Assembly (NCBI GenBank): GCA_910580015.1 | Contig: CAJTVT010000007.1 | Location: 1 to 64,000, forward strand | Reading direction: 5' to 3' | DNA length: 64,000 bases | Source: an uncultured Lachnospiraceae bacterium | GTDB taxonomy: Bacteria > Bacillota > Clostridia > Lachnospirales > Lachnospiraceae | Part shown: positions 6,785 through 15,659 of the stretch, one piece after another | Position numbering within the stretch: the first letter of the stretch is position 1 | How the letters are laid out: every line of letters begins with the position of its first letter | Position numbers and translations under genes: made by a program | The notes under the pieces: generated by a model | What the model was told of the DNA's origin: nothing | Databases searched by the model: none | Seen by the model: only the letters and a program-made list of their open reading frames with translations

Positions 6785-9100
6785 TTATTTCTTCGTAGTC
6801 ACTTTCTTGCTTTTTGACCAGCCAGAGCAATAGGTATCTCCCTTTACTTTCTGGTATGTCCGAATTCTAATATAATATGTTTTTTTGGCCTTTAATTTTT
6901 TAACTGTCAGACTTGTGGTTGATGCTTTTTTCACCGTCTTTAAAGTCGTTGCTTTTTTCGTAAATTTGCTGCTGGTGGAATATTGGATCTGATAACCTGC
7001 GGTACACTTTGACTGCTTTTTCCATTTAACGACAAATCCTTTCGACTTGGCTGTAATTTTTCCAGAAATAGAAGTTCCAGCCGGACAAATTTCAAATTTC
7101 TTTGTGATTTTCCCTGTATATTTTCCTGTTCCTTTCACCACCACAGATGCAGTACCCACATTTTTGTTATCTTTATAGGTAACTGTGTAATCTTTATTTT
7201 TTACAAGTTTTTTCTTCCCCATCTTTACAACAATCCCTGGCTTTTGAGATTTTCCATTATAGGTAAAAGAAGAACGTTCCAATTTTACATTCGCTTTGCC
7301 GGAGATATTCTCCATTGGTTCCGTGTTTCCTGCCTCCTGAATGGTAAATGTCTTTGTCATGGTTCCTGTATAATTTTCCTTCAATGTGACTACTGCTGTT
7401 GCATTTCCCACATTTACATTATCTTGATAAGAAACCGTATAAAATTTACTGTCAATGATACTTCCATTGGCTGCTGTTACCGTAATCTTTGGCCTCTTCT
7501 CCTGTCCATCATAAGTGAAATTTGACTGAGATAAGGTAATTGTACTGGGATGGGAAATTTCCTCTCTGTTTTCCACTGCACATCGACCGCAAGAACGTGA
7601 GCTCCATCCATCCTCGGTTACAGTAGCAGGCACGATCTGCTCTTGTTCCCAGCGATGCCCAAGCTTAGGTGTTGTGTTCTGTTTTTGCGTCACCTCCCCA
7701 CAAACGCTACAGTGGCTTCCTTCTGTTTTTCCTTCCTTTGTACAAGTGGCTGCAACAGCTTCATCCTTCACCAGTGTATGAGCAGAAGCAGGTTTGAGAA
7801 CCGCCCCACAGATTTTACATAACTGTGGCGCTGTACAACTGGCATCCTCCCCTGGCACATGTTCCACAATGACACTACAGACTGCCAAAGTTTCCCCTTT
7901 CGTATTTTTCACAAGAATTTCTGCTTCTCCTGCTGCCAGCGGTGTGACAATTGCACGATTTTGGGTAACATCAATCTTTGCCACCTTCCGATCTGTGATT
8001 TCCCAAATCAGGTTCTCACTTCCCGTGCTCACAGATGCCTCAATAGTTGCTGTTTTTCCTCCCTCTTTCAGCGTAAGGTGATCCTTATCCAAAGTCACCT
8101 GATCTTCTTTATACAGGGAAAAGAAGTTCACCGTGTAAGCCACATCCTCATCGGAAAGTCCCGTAATCTGAACATCATAGCTGTCTCCATCTTGATAGGA
8201 TCCAATCTCTGCCGCATCTGGTCTAAAAATAATACATCCAGGTTGCCCATAGTAGTCATTATTTACATAAAATTCTCCCTCTGTTTGAGAAAAACGCCAT
8301 TTCTTTCCATCACTTTTCCTTGTGAGCGTGACCTGAACTGTAGAAGAATCTACTTCATTGTTCATGGAAATAGACCAGGGAAACTCTGTGTTAAAATATT
8401 CCACTGGCATATTTTGCGCTGGCCACATCACGCCATATTCTTTTGCATCTCGGTTACTTCTGTCAAACGCATAGACTGCACTGTAGGTACCTCTGCTTCC
8501 ACTGACTGCTCCAAAACCAGTGCTGGCCATGGAAGGATTTATAATCCAGCGCCGATGACCTAATGTTGTAATATTTGAGGCATCTCCATCTTCCATCCAC
8601 GACATTACCGTTGTCTCATTCAGGCTCCGATTGGGCCAAGAGGCCCATGCAATATTGGAAGAAGACGCTCCTGCCTGAGCCATTTGATACATTTCATCAG
8701 ACATTCCTTCCGGCTGTTCTGGAAAATGAGAGAGCTTTTTATTTGCATAATTTGACAACGCTGCTGCCTGTGTCAGCTCACAATATTGCTGTGAAATAGT
8801 CACATCATAAGAAAGCCCCGCAATATAACGGATTTGATTCAACATTTTCACCGCAGATTCCAATGTCTGATCTGACAATTTTCCAAGCTGAAAGGGCGCA
8901 GATGCAACTGGTTCCTCCGCAAATTCCAAAGGATCTTTTATCGTTACACCATCCTCTTTGGCATACTCTTGAATTTCTTCCTGAGTACGATACGTGACAT
9001 TTACCCCTGTAGCCGCCTGTGCTGGCAAGATACTTTGCCAGACCGTGATTGCTGCCAGGCAAAAAATTCCCACTTTTTTTCTTACCTCAAATCTTTTCAT
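6785..9100 (-). CDS. Secreted CAP-domain protein with Ig-like and FN3-like repeats
   Basis: A 771-aa protein with a signal peptide (KKVGIFCLAAITVW, cleavage near AQA-A). A CAP/SCP-like domain (about residues 75-215) carries QIRYIAGLSYDV, SHFPEQPEG and LGHRRWIINP. A Big2-like domain (about 335-415) follows, then a Cys-rich stretch with CxxC pairs (CKICG, CSVCG, CGRC), two copies of an Ig-like repeat marked by F-TYDGQ / F-TYNGK and GxATVVVxG, and a Lys-rich FN3-like C-terminal module ending SKKVTTKK. That tail resembles those of the proteins at 28511 and 32112. There is no LPXTG or SLH motif. CAP proteins occur in cell-surface and spore-coat contexts; the exact role is unknown. A family B palindrome lies just upstream. 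Confidence 0.82.
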   Translation of the reverse strand: MKRFEVRKKVGIFCLAAITVWQSILPAQAATGVNVTYRTQEEIQEYAKEDGVTIKDPLEFAEEPVASAPFQLGKLSDQTLESAVKMLNQIRYIAGLSYDVTISQQYCELTQAAALSNYANKKLSHFPEQPEGMSDEMYQMAQAGASSSNIAWASWPNRSLNETTVMSWMEDGDASNITTLGHRRWIINPSMASTGFGAVSGSRGTYSAVYAFDRSNRDAKEYGVMWPAQNMPVEYFNTEFPWSISMNNEVDSSTVQVTLTRKSDGKKWRFSQTEGEFYVNNDYYGQPGCIIFRPDAAEIGSYQDGDSYDVQITGLSDEDVAYTVNFFSLYKEDQVTLDKDHLTLKEGGKTATIEASVSTGSENLIWEITDRKVAKIDVTQNRAIVTPLAAGEAEILVKNTKGETLAVCSVIVEHVPGEDASCTAPQLCKICGAVLKPASAHTLVKDEAVAATCTKEGKTEGSHCSVCGEVTQKQNTTPKLGHRWEQEQIVPATVTEDGWSSRSCGRCAVENREEISHPSTITLSQSNFTYDGQEKRPKITVTAANGSIIDSKFYTVSYQDNVNVGNATAVVTLKENYTGTMTKTFTIQEAGNTEPMENISGKANVKLERSSFTYNGKSQKPGIVVKMGKKKLVKNKDYTVTYKDNKNVGTASVVVKGTGKYTGKITKKFEICPAGTSISGKITAKSKGFVVKWKKQSKCTAGYQIQYSTSSKFTKKATTLKTVKKASTTSLTVKKLKAKKTYYIRIRTYQKVKGDTYCSGWSKSKKVTTKK

Positions 9101-9153
9101 AACTTCTCCTCCATGTTCATTCCATTTTTCTTTTCTTCTTTTTTATCTATAAT

Positions 9154-9272
9154 GATTCGAGTGTCAAAAGCACCTTTGGTGCGACGCTCATACCATATTG
9201 TTATTGCAAATAAATTTGCACATCAATATATGGTATAGAGCGGGTGCGTCCCACCCTTTTGACACCCGAATC
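9154..9272. repeat. Palindromic MITE-like element, family B, copy 1
   Basis: A 119-bp palindrome with outer arms GATTCGAGTGTCAAAAG / CTTTTGACACCCGAATC, inner arms ATACCATAT / ATATGGTAT, and an inner TTTGCA-type centre. It closely matches 14031-14150, and its right half matches 57075-57136. It is noncoding and forms most of the interval 9101-9384; the rest of that interval shows nothing. Confidence 0.85.
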
Positions 9273-9384
9273 CTATAATCTTATATTGTAAAATAACGCA
9301 GTCCATGATCATAAATCAATGACTATCACTTCCTTCAAAAAATACAATCATTTCGCAGATAAAGACGATTATAAAACAGAATAA

Positions 9385-9423
9385 AACTCACTTCAATTAT
9401 GAATTGCATACTTGAAGTGAGTT
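9385..9423 (-). terminator. Intrinsic terminator of gap-pgk-tpiA
   Basis: Perfect 12-bp stem (AACTCACTTCAA / TTGAAGTGAGTT) with a 15-nt loop, followed on the minus strand by TTTATTCTGTTTTA. It lies 20 bp past the tpiA stop. Confidence 0.85.
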
Positions 9424-9442
9424 CTATCTATGTTACACGATC

Positions 9443-10192
9443 TTATTTATAATTTACGATATTTCCAAAATCAGCTTTCAGGGAAGCTCCGCCAACCAGT
9501 CCGCCGTCAATATCTGGCTTAGAGAACAACTCGGCTGCATTTCCTGCATTTACAGATCCGCCGTACTGAATGCGAATCGCTTCTGCTGTCGCCTCATCAT
9601 ATACTTCTTTGATGCAGGCACGAATTGCTGCACATACCTCTTCCGCTTGATCAGAAGTCGCTGTCTCTCCTGTTCCAATTGCCCAAATTGGCTCATATGC
9701 TATCACTGCTGTCTTCGTCTGATCTGCTGTCACATTCTGGAATGCAATTTTAATCTGCATCCGAATCCAATCAAGATAGATTCCTTGCTTTCTCTGAGTC
9801 AGGGATTCGCCACAGCAAATAATCGGTGTAATGCCATGCTCAAATGCTTTTAAAACTTTCTTATTCACTGTCTCATCTGTCTCTGCAAAATATTCTCTTC
9901 TCTCGGAATGTCCCAGAACTACATATTTCACACCGGCATCTGTCAACATATCTGGAGCAATCTCTCCGGTATATGCGCCGCTCTCTTCAAAATACATATT
10001 CTCTGCACCGATCTGAATATTAGAACCTTTTGCTGCCTCCATTGCAGGAATAATATCAATAGCAGGAACACAGAATACCACATCCACCTCGTCATTTGCA
10101 ACCAGGGGCTTTAATTCATTTACCAACGCAACTGCCTGGCTGGGAGTCTTGTTCATTTTCCAGTTTCCTGCAATAATTTTCTTTCTCGCCAT
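9443..10192 (-). CDS. tpiA: Triosephosphate isomerase
   Basis: A 249-aa cytoplasmic enzyme interconverting dihydroxyacetone phosphate and glyceraldehyde 3-phosphate. The catalytic residues are all visible: Lys12 in GNWKMNK, His95 in LGHSERR and Glu167 in YEPIWAIGTG, followed by the phosphate-gripping loop. Length is normal for the family. It is the last gene of the gap-pgk-tpiA operon, 17 bp after pgk, and ends in a strong terminator. The start MARKKIIAGN is typical; GAAAGAGGAT precedes it. Confidence 0.98.
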   Translation of the reverse strand: MARKKIIAGNWKMNKTPSQAVALVNELKPLVANDEVDVVFCVPAIDIIPAMEAAKGSNIQIGAENMYFEESGAYTGEIAPDMLTDAGVKYVVLGHSERREYFAETDETVNKKVLKAFEHGITPIICCGESLTQRKQGIYLDWIRMQIKIAFQNVTADQTKTAVIAYEPIWAIGTGETATSDQAEEVCAAIRACIKEVYDEATAEAIRIQYGGSVNAGNAAELFSKPDIDGGLVGGASLKADFGNIVNYK

Positions 10193-10209
10193 AATCTTTT
10201 ATCCTCTTT

Positions 10210-11418
10210 CTATTTATTCGTTGCAGCCGCTACACCAGGAAGCTCTTTTCCTTCTAAAAATTCTAAGGAAGCGCCGCCGCCAGTGGAAATATGACTCATC
10301 TTATCGCCAAAGCCCAACTGATTTACTGCTGCTGCGGAATCTCCACCACCGATAATTGTGGTTGCATCTGTCTCTGCCAATGCTTTTGCAACTGCGATGG
10401 TTCCTGCTGCAAGCGTAGGATTTTCAAATACACCCATTGGTCCATTCCATACAACTGTCTTAGCAGATTTAACAGCCTCTGCAAACATTTCTGCTGTCTT
10501 AGGTCCGATATCACAACCTTCACGTTCTGCTGGCATCTTGTCAGAATCATATACCTGTACCTCTACTGGTGCGTCAATCGGATTGGGGAAATCTGCGATT
10601 GTCACAGAATCAATCGGAAGCAACAGCTTTTTGCCAAGTTTTTCCGCCTTTTCCAACATTTCCTTACAGTAATCCAACTTACTTTCATCTACAAGAGATT
10701 TTCCAATCTCATTTCCTTGTGCCTTTAAGAAGGTGTAAGCCATACCACCACCGATAATCAAAGTATCACATTTCTCCAGCAAATTAGAGATTACGTTTAA
10801 TTTATCTGCAACTTTTGCCCCTCCTAAGATTGCAACGAAGGGTCTTACGGGATTTTCCACTGCATTTCCAAGGAAATCAATTTCCTTCTGCATTAAGTAA
10901 CCAACTGCCGCCGTCTCCACTAATTCAGAAACACCTACATTGGAGCAATGTGCTCTGTGAGCTGTTCCAAATGCATCATTTACAAAGATATCACAGAGAG
11001 AAGCTAAATCCTTAGAGAATGCTTCCCCGTTCTTAGTCTCCTCTGCACGATAACGAGTGTTCTCCAATAATACGATATCGCCATCCTTCATAGCTTCCAC
11101 TGCTGCTTTTGCATTGGGGCCTACCACTTCCGGATCTGCTGCAAATTTTACTTCCTGTCCCAATAATTCGGTAAGCCTTGCTGCCACTGGAGCTAAGGAT
11201 AATTCTGGCTTTGGTTCTCCCTTAGGTTTCCCAAGATGAGAACAGAGAATTACCTTTCCCCCATCTGCCACCAACTTCTTAATGGTAGGAAGTGCAGCCA
11301 CCAGACGATTTTCGTCTGTGATCTTGCCTTCTTTCAAAGGTACATTAAAGTCACATCTGCACAGAACACGTTTTCCACTTACATTTATATCATCTACTGA
11401 AACTTTATTTAACGACAT
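10210..11418 (-). CDS. pgk: Phosphoglycerate kinase
   Basis: A 402-aa kinase transferring phosphate from 1,3-bisphosphoglycerate to ADP. Substrate-binding RCDFNVPL near the N-terminus, SHLGKPKGEP, the hinge and ADP-binding GGAKVADK, and the C-terminal GGGDSAAAV and STGGGASLEFLEG are all present. The start MSLNKVSVDD at 11418 is chosen because GGAGGAG precedes it; an upstream extension runs into repeat DNA. It sits between gap and tpiA in the lower glycolytic operon, with a 333-bp gap to gap that contains a terminator and an inverted repeat, so pgk-tpiA may also have separate transcription. Confidence 0.98.
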   Translation of the reverse strand: MSLNKVSVDDINVSGKRVLCRCDFNVPLKEGKITDENRLVAALPTIKKLVADGGKVILCSHLGKPKGEPKPELSLAPVAARLTELLGQEVKFAADPEVVGPNAKAAVEAMKDGDIVLLENTRYRAEETKNGEAFSKDLASLCDIFVNDAFGTAHRAHCSNVGVSELVETAAVGYLMQKEIDFLGNAVENPVRPFVAILGGAKVADKLNVISNLLEKCDTLIIGGGMAYTFLKAQGNEIGKSLVDESKLDYCKEMLEKAEKLGKKLLLPIDSVTIADFPNPIDAPVEVQVYDSDKMPAEREGCDIGPKTAEMFAEAVKSAKTVVWNGPMGVFENPTLAAGTIAVAKALAETDATTIIGGGDSAAAVNQLGFGDKMSHISTGGGASLEFLEGKELPGVAAATNK

Positions 11419-11491
11419 GTTTATCTCCTCCTGAATTTTTTGATGAACCCTGCACAGCAGGATTCTCTTCCTGCGGCATAACACCCCTCAA

Positions 11492-11636
11492 CACTGTGCA
11501 ATCCTGGCCGAAGGGCTTTGTCCTCTCAATGAAAAATCCAATGATATTGCCACTCAGAGAACAAAGAATCCTGCATTGCAGGATTCCCCGCCTGCGGTGG
11601 ATGGCTTTCGCCACATATTTCATTTCCGCCACAGTG
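11492..11636. repeat. Imperfect palindromic element between gap and pgk
   Basis: Outer arms CACTGTG / CACAGTG and inner arms CTTTGTCCTCTCAATG / CACTCAGAGAACAAAG enclose a central AT-rich loop. The right side also contains the small palindrome GAATCCTGCA-T-TGCAGGATTC, echoed by CCTGCACAGCAGG at 11452-11464. It fills the 333-bp gap 11419-11751 together with the gap terminator. No open frame here looks like a gene. Confidence 0.6.
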
Positions 11637-11694
11637 CGATCATTGTTTTACTCATATTGGATATCCGAGGGAGTTTCCTATAAGAGGACAAAAA

Positions 11695-11721
11695 GGATCC
11701 GGTCCTTGATAGACCGGACCC
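11695..11721 (-). terminator. Intrinsic terminator downstream of gap
   Basis: Stem GGGTCCGGTC / GACCGGATCC (one G-T pair) with a 7-nt loop, followed on the minus strand by TTTTTGTCC. It may uncouple gap from pgk-tpiA or act as partial read-through control. Confidence 0.8.
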
Positions 11722-11751
11722 TTTCCTGAGTCTTATCTGCACTTGGGCAGC

Positions 11752-12768
11752 TTATGCCAATTCACTGAAAAATTTGATTGTACGAACCATCTGGCTGGTG
11801 TAGCTGTTCTCATTATCATACCAAGAAACAACCTGTACCTCATACAAATCATCAGATACCTTGGAAACCATGGTCTGTGTAGCGTCAAACAGAGAACCAA
11901 ATCTCATACCTACGATATCAGAAGAAACAATCTCGTCCTCATTGTAACCGAAAGATTCATTTGCTGCTGCCTTCATAGCTGCATTAATTCCGTCAACTGT
12001 TACATCTGTACCCTTAACTACTGCTGTCAGAATTGTGGTAGATCCTGTAGGAGTCGGAACACGCTGTGCGGAACCGATCAGTTTGCCGTTCAATTCAGGA
12101 ATAACCAGACCGATTGCCTTTGCAGCACCTGTGCTATTTGGAACGATATTAACTGCTGCTGCACGGGATCTTCTCAAGTCACCCTTTCTCTGAGGTCCAT
12201 CAAGAGTCATCTGGTCACCAGTGTATGCATGGATGGTGCACATAATACCGGACTGGATTGCTGCATACTTGTTCAATGCATCTGCCATAGGAGCTAAGCA
12301 GTTTGTAGTACAGGAAGCTGCAGAAATAATTGTATCTTCTGCCTTCAATGTCTCATGATTCGTATTGAAAACAATCGTGGGAAGGTCATTTCCTGCTGGA
12401 GCAGAGATAACAACTTTACGAGCGCCTGCATTGATATGAGCCTGTGCCTTGTCCTTGGAGGTATAGAATCCGGAGCACTCCAAAACAACGTCAACCTTTA
12501 AGTCTCCCCATGGGCAGTTGTTAGCATCTGGGAATGCGTAAATCTTAATCTCTTTTCCATCAACAGTAATGGAATCTTCTCCAGCAGATACCTTGTCCGC
12601 CAATTCATACTTACCCTGGGATGAATCATACTTCAACAGATGAGCTAACATTTTCGGGCTGGTCAAATCGTTAATTGCTACTACCTCGTATCCCTCTGCA
12701 CCAAACATCTGTCTGAATGCCAAACGGCCAATACGGCCAAAACCATTGATTGCTACTCTTACTGACAT
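11752..12768 (-). CDS. gap: Glyceraldehyde-3-phosphate dehydrogenase, type I
   Basis: A 338-aa NAD-dependent enzyme oxidising glyceraldehyde 3-phosphate to 1,3-bisphosphoglycerate. The Rossmann motif INGFGRIGRLAFRQ, catalytic Cys153 in SAASCTTNCLAP, a catalytic His in the IHAYTGDQ segment, and the C-terminal SWYDNENSYTSQMVR are visible. Asp33-Leu-Thr after INDL favours NAD. GGAGGAAT precedes the ATG. It is first in the glycolytic operon, with a TTGAAT-17-TAAAAT promoter upstream and a terminator immediately downstream. Confidence 0.98.
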   Translation of the reverse strand: MSVRVAINGFGRIGRLAFRQMFGAEGYEVVAINDLTSPKMLAHLLKYDSSQGKYELADKVSAGEDSITVDGKEIKIYAFPDANNCPWGDLKVDVVLECSGFYTSKDKAQAHINAGARKVVISAPAGNDLPTIVFNTNHETLKAEDTIISAASCTTNCLAPMADALNKYAAIQSGIMCTIHAYTGDQMTLDGPQRKGDLRRSRAAAVNIVPNSTGAAKAIGLVIPELNGKLIGSAQRVPTPTGSTTILTAVVKGTDVTVDGINAAMKAAANESFGYNEDEIVSSDIVGMRFGSLFDATQTMVSKVSDDLYEVQVVSWYDNENSYTSQMVRTIKFFSELA

Positions 12769-12833
12769 GATAATTCCTCCTAATTTTGAATGAATTTTGT
12801 TACTTCTTTGGATATATTACCCAATCTGACTAT

Positions 12834-12862
12834 ATTTTAACTAATATCTACAAAAAATTCAA
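12834..12862 (-). promoter_or_regulatory. Sigma-A promoter of gap
   Basis: TTGAAT, a 17-bp spacer and TAAAAT on the minus strand. The expected start is near 12827, giving a leader of about 58 nt. No catabolite-response palindrome was recognised nearby. Confidence 0.65.
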
Positions 12863-12889
12863 GGGGCTTTTGCAACTTTGTTATTTTTT

Positions 12890-13046
12890 TCACCCATCTT
12901 CCGCAAACGCCAGCGCAATTCCTGCAAACACATAAAAAACTGGCGTGGTATACAGAGAAGAATCACTGAACAGACAACAAATCAGATAGCAGACACAGGC
13001 TAGAAAACACCCAAATCCAAGCCGCTGTTTTCGTGTCTGAACTGGC
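12890..13046 (-). pseudogene. C-terminal remnant of a polytopic membrane protein
   Basis: After the stop of the 13047 gene an overlapping minus-strand frame without any start codon reads KPVQTRKQRLGFG, FLACVCYLICCLFSDSS, LYTTPVFYVFAGIALAF and AEDG to a TGA at 12890. Two hydrophobic segments with a conserved-looking SDSSLYTTP turn recall the end of O-antigen ligase/polymerase (Wzy) proteins. The N-terminal bulk is absent, so this is best read as a leftover gene end. Assignment to the Wzy family is tentative. Confidence 0.4.
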
Positions 13047-13961
13047 TTATTTCGGGTATCTGGTCAACACATAAGTGCCTGATGCTTTGATCTCCTGATT
13101 GCTGATCTCACGCCCCCAATGAATAGAATTGTTAAAATTTCCCTCTGCCACTACCACTCCATCGCTCTGCACTTTCAACACAATCACAGAATGACTGTCA
13201 TAATTCATGCGCACAATATCCCCAACTTTTATTTTGGAAAAATCTTTGTGACTTCGTGCGGGCAGATCTCCAAAGGCTGCGTCACTGAGGGCAAATGCGA
13301 ATCCTGCACATCCATATCCTCCAGAATAGATGCCACCGTTCCACTGATAATAATTTGCATTTGTCCACTTCATTCCTTCTGGGTATTTGGACTTCATGGC
13401 TATCATGGCCTGATAAACTTTCTGGTCTGTCAGTCCGGAATTTGCCGGTTCTTTGACCGTGATTTTGCACCGATAGGACTTTCCATCCTTTCCCTTACAA
13501 GTAATCACTGCATTTCCTGGCTTTTTTGCAGTTACTTTCCCATTTTCTGAGACTGACGCAACGCTCTTTTTACTGCTGTGCCAAGACACTGCCTTTGTTC
13601 CTGTAAGCTTCAATGTATATGTTTTGCCTTTTTTCAGCGTTTTCTTCGTACTATTCAAGTACGGCTTTTTCACTGTCACTCTACATTGATAGGACTTCTT
13701 TTTATATTTTGCCGTAATCACTGACTTTCCTGGTTTTCTTGCTGTCACTCTGCCCTTGTTATCCACAACGGCCACCGATTTGTCACTGCTGTTCCAACTT
13801 ATTTTCCCAGAAGAACCCTTTAATTTTAAAGTGATTTTACTGCCAACATATACCACTGCCTTTGTCTGATCTAGGGCTGCCGCTTTTCCCTGAATTGGCA
13901 ACATAAGAACCATCATTACAACGGCCAAAAAAATAGCACAAACTCTTTTCCCTGTCTTCAT
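13047..13961 (-). CDS. Secreted Big2-domain protein with NlpC/P60- or CHAP-like cysteine peptidase fold
   Basis: A 304-aa protein with a signal peptide (cleavage near GKA-AA). Two tandem Big2 domains (about residues 30-170) share the WxSSxxSVAxVxxxGxVTAxKPG pattern. The C-terminal 120 residues contain GYGCAGFAF with Cys218 and YDSHSVIVL with His257, followed by an Asn in AEGNFN. This order (Cys, His, Asn/polar) fits papain-like cell-wall amidases, so a peptidoglycan peptidase is likely; the strict subfamily is not clear. A 28-bp palindrome abuts its ribosome site. It has no sortase signal. Confidence 0.75.
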   Translation of the reverse strand: MKTGKRVCAIFLAVVMMVLMLPIQGKAAALDQTKAVVYVGSKITLKLKGSSGKISWNSSDKSVAVVDNKGRVTARKPGKSVITAKYKKKSYQCRVTVKKPYLNSTKKTLKKGKTYTLKLTGTKAVSWHSSKKSVASVSENGKVTAKKPGNAVITCKGKDGKSYRCKITVKEPANSGLTDQKVYQAMIAMKSKYPEGMKWTNANYYQWNGGIYSGGYGCAGFAFALSDAAFGDLPARSHKDFSKIKVGDIVRMNYDSHSVIVLKVQSDGVVVAEGNFNNSIHWGREISNQEIKASGTYVLTRYPK

Positions 13962-13980
13962 AAAAATCTCTCCTTTTCAA

Positions 13981-14008
13981 ACGCCTGACGGATCGATCCG
14001 TCAGGCGT
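13981..14008. other. 28-bp perfect palindrome adjoining a ribosome site
   Basis: ACGCCTGACGGATC and its exact complement, with no spacer. It ends 1-2 nt from the AAGGAGAG ribosome site of the 13047-13961 gene. It could be an operator, a terminator for transcripts from 14158-14820, or a leader hairpin limiting ribosome entry; the T-tract after it on either strand is short (TTT). Confidence 0.7.
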
Positions 14009-14030
14009 TTCTTGTAATTTACTTATAAAA

Positions 14031-14150
14031 ATTAAGGTATCAAAAGCACCTTTGGTGCTACATTCTATACCATATATTGCTATTGCAAATCAATTTGCAG
14101 ATCAATATATGGTATAGAGCGGGTGCAGCGCACCCTTTTGACACCCTAAT
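14031..14150. repeat. Palindromic MITE-like element, family B, copy 2
   Basis: A 120-bp palindrome with arms ATTAAGGTATCAAAAG / CTTTTGACACCCTAAT and inner ATACCATATATTG / CAATATATGGTAT. It is more than 80 percent identical by eye to 9154-9272. It sits between the stop of the DUF4190-like gene and the Big2 gene leader. Confidence 0.85.
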
Positions 14151-14157
14151 CCTATAA

Positions 14158-14820
14158 TTAAAGATATTGCTCATAACTTTGATATTCTAGCTCACGCAGA
14201 AAATCGTTGTACCCATCATAACTTTGTATCATCACAAACCATACCAAGAACAATAATGTCAGAAACAGTCCAATGGCGGAACAAACAATTCCGGCAATTG
14301 CCATTCCTTTTCCTGTCCCTTTGCAAATCTGCAAAATTCCCAGCACAATCGAGATCACTGCCAACGGTACGCTGATACACCACAAACAACAAGCCAACAG
14401 AGAAATAATACCACAGATCATGGAGGCAATGCCAAATCCTCCGCTTTCGGCCGACATCGTGCTGTTGGACTCCTGCTGATACTGTGTATTGCTTCCTTGC
14501 TGTTGAAACACTGGTTCCGCATAGCCAGTGGTTTGTGTATGTTGATTCTGGCCGCCATATGGCCGCTGCTCCCCTGGATAACCGCCATAAGCCTGCGGAT
14601 CTTCTCCTGGCTGGCCACCATTTACCTGTTGACCACCATAATATGTCTGTGTCTCCACTGGCTGCTGGCTGCTTTCCGTCTTTTGAAGCTTTACAGGATC
14701 CCCACTCGTTGTCTGCACTATCTGCTGGCTACTTTCCGTCTTCTGAAGCTTCACAGGATCCCCACCAGTCATCTGCGTTGGCTGTTGATCGCTGTCAAAT
14801 ACGCCATTTTCATCATGCAT
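14158..14820 (-). CDS. DUF4190-like membrane protein with Gln/Gly/Pro-rich N-terminal tail
   Basis: A 220-aa protein. The first 120 residues are polar and low in complexity and include a direct repeat (GDPVKLQKTESSQQ twice) and QxYGGxPGxxxxYGG runs. The C-terminal part holds two membrane helices with the DUF4190-type pattern GIASMICGIISLL...ISVPLAVISIVLGILQI, then a third hydrophobic stretch, GIVCSAIGLFLTLLFLVWFV. The function of this family is unknown; the disordered cytosolic tail suggests a scaffold. TAGGAGG precedes the start at 14820. Confidence 0.75.
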   Translation of the reverse strand: MHDENGVFDSDQQPTQMTGGDPVKLQKTESSQQIVQTTSGDPVKLQKTESSQQPVETQTYYGGQQVNGGQPGEDPQAYGGYPGEQRPYGGQNQHTQTTGYAEPVFQQQGSNTQYQQESNSTMSAESGGFGIASMICGIISLLACCLWCISVPLAVISIVLGILQICKGTGKGMAIAGIVCSAIGLFLTLLFLVWFVMIQSYDGYNDFLRELEYQSYEQYL

Positions 14821-14914
14821 ATAATAATCCTCCTACTGAACCTCTACTTAACTCATTCCAATTAACTGATTCCAATTAATTATAACAGACCCATTTTTAC
14901 AATACAAGAGAATT

Positions 14915-15385
14915 TCAGACCTTTTCATGCTTCCTACAAAACCAAAGAATGCACAAACAAAACACAATTCCGGCCATACCTCCTAAACTGTCAATACACA
15001 CATCGGTAAACCTGCCCGATCGCCCTGGCACAAACAACTGATGAATCTCATCAGACGCAGCATAAGCTGTTGTCAACCCCCAGGCCAGCAAAGCCCTATG
15101 CTCCCTGCTAATGGGATAGCAGCTTAAATGGAGAAAGAAAAGAATGGCAAGAAAGGCAAATTCTCCCATATGCGCTCCTTTCCTGACTACAAGCTGCATG
15201 GATTCTGCCTGTCCTAACAATTCCTGTTTGGTCTTATCGCGCCCCAACAGGTTATTCTGCCATTCAGCAATCTGATATGCCGTCGAACGACTGGTCTGCG
15301 CGGACTGTACCGCAGGCTGCGCAGAAAAAGCAAAGATCACCACCATCCACACAATTAGCACAACGCCCGTCATTCTCTTTCTCAT
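14915..15385 (-). CDS. VanZ-like membrane protein
   Basis: A 156-aa protein with four or five membrane segments and the VanZ family signature: RKGAHMGEFAFL, then SDEIHQLFVPGRSGRFTDV and IDSLGGMAG. The start MRKRMTGVV at 15385 has GAGGA 8 nt upstream; the earlier ATG at 15406 has none. VanZ in enterococci gives low-level teicoplanin resistance, but most family members in Clostridia have no proven role. It stands alone with no operon partner. Confidence 0.88.
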   Translation of the reverse strand: MRKRMTGVVLIVWMVVIFAFSAQPAVQSAQTSRSTAYQIAEWQNNLLGRDKTKQELLGQAESMQLVVRKGAHMGEFAFLAILFFLHLSCYPISREHRALLAWGLTTAYAASDEIHQLFVPGRSGRFTDVCIDSLGGMAGIVFCLCILWFCRKHEKV

Positions 15386-15585
15386 TCTGTTTCCTCTTCT
15401 TTCCAAATATCACAAAATCTATACATATTCTGCATTTTTCACACTACGGGTCTATTCTATCTTCCCATCAATGGGAAGTCAAGGGAAATCCTTCCTCATA
15501 AGTCTCTGGAAAAGCCAAGTAATTTTTCACAATATGACTTTTGACTTCCATGTAACAGTAATTTCAAAATTATCACATGAATAAC

Positions 15586-15614
15586 TTGCCAAATTTCCCT
15601 TTGGGCAGTATACT
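15586..15614 (+). promoter_or_regulatory. Sigma-A promoter of typA
   Basis: TTGCCA, a 17-bp spacer and TATACT. The start point would be near 15621, leaving a leader of about 40 nt before the AGAAGG ribosome site of typA. Confidence 0.75.
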
Positions 15615-15659
15615 ATTACAGCGAATACTGTAGGTTGTATTAGAAAGAAGGATTAATTT

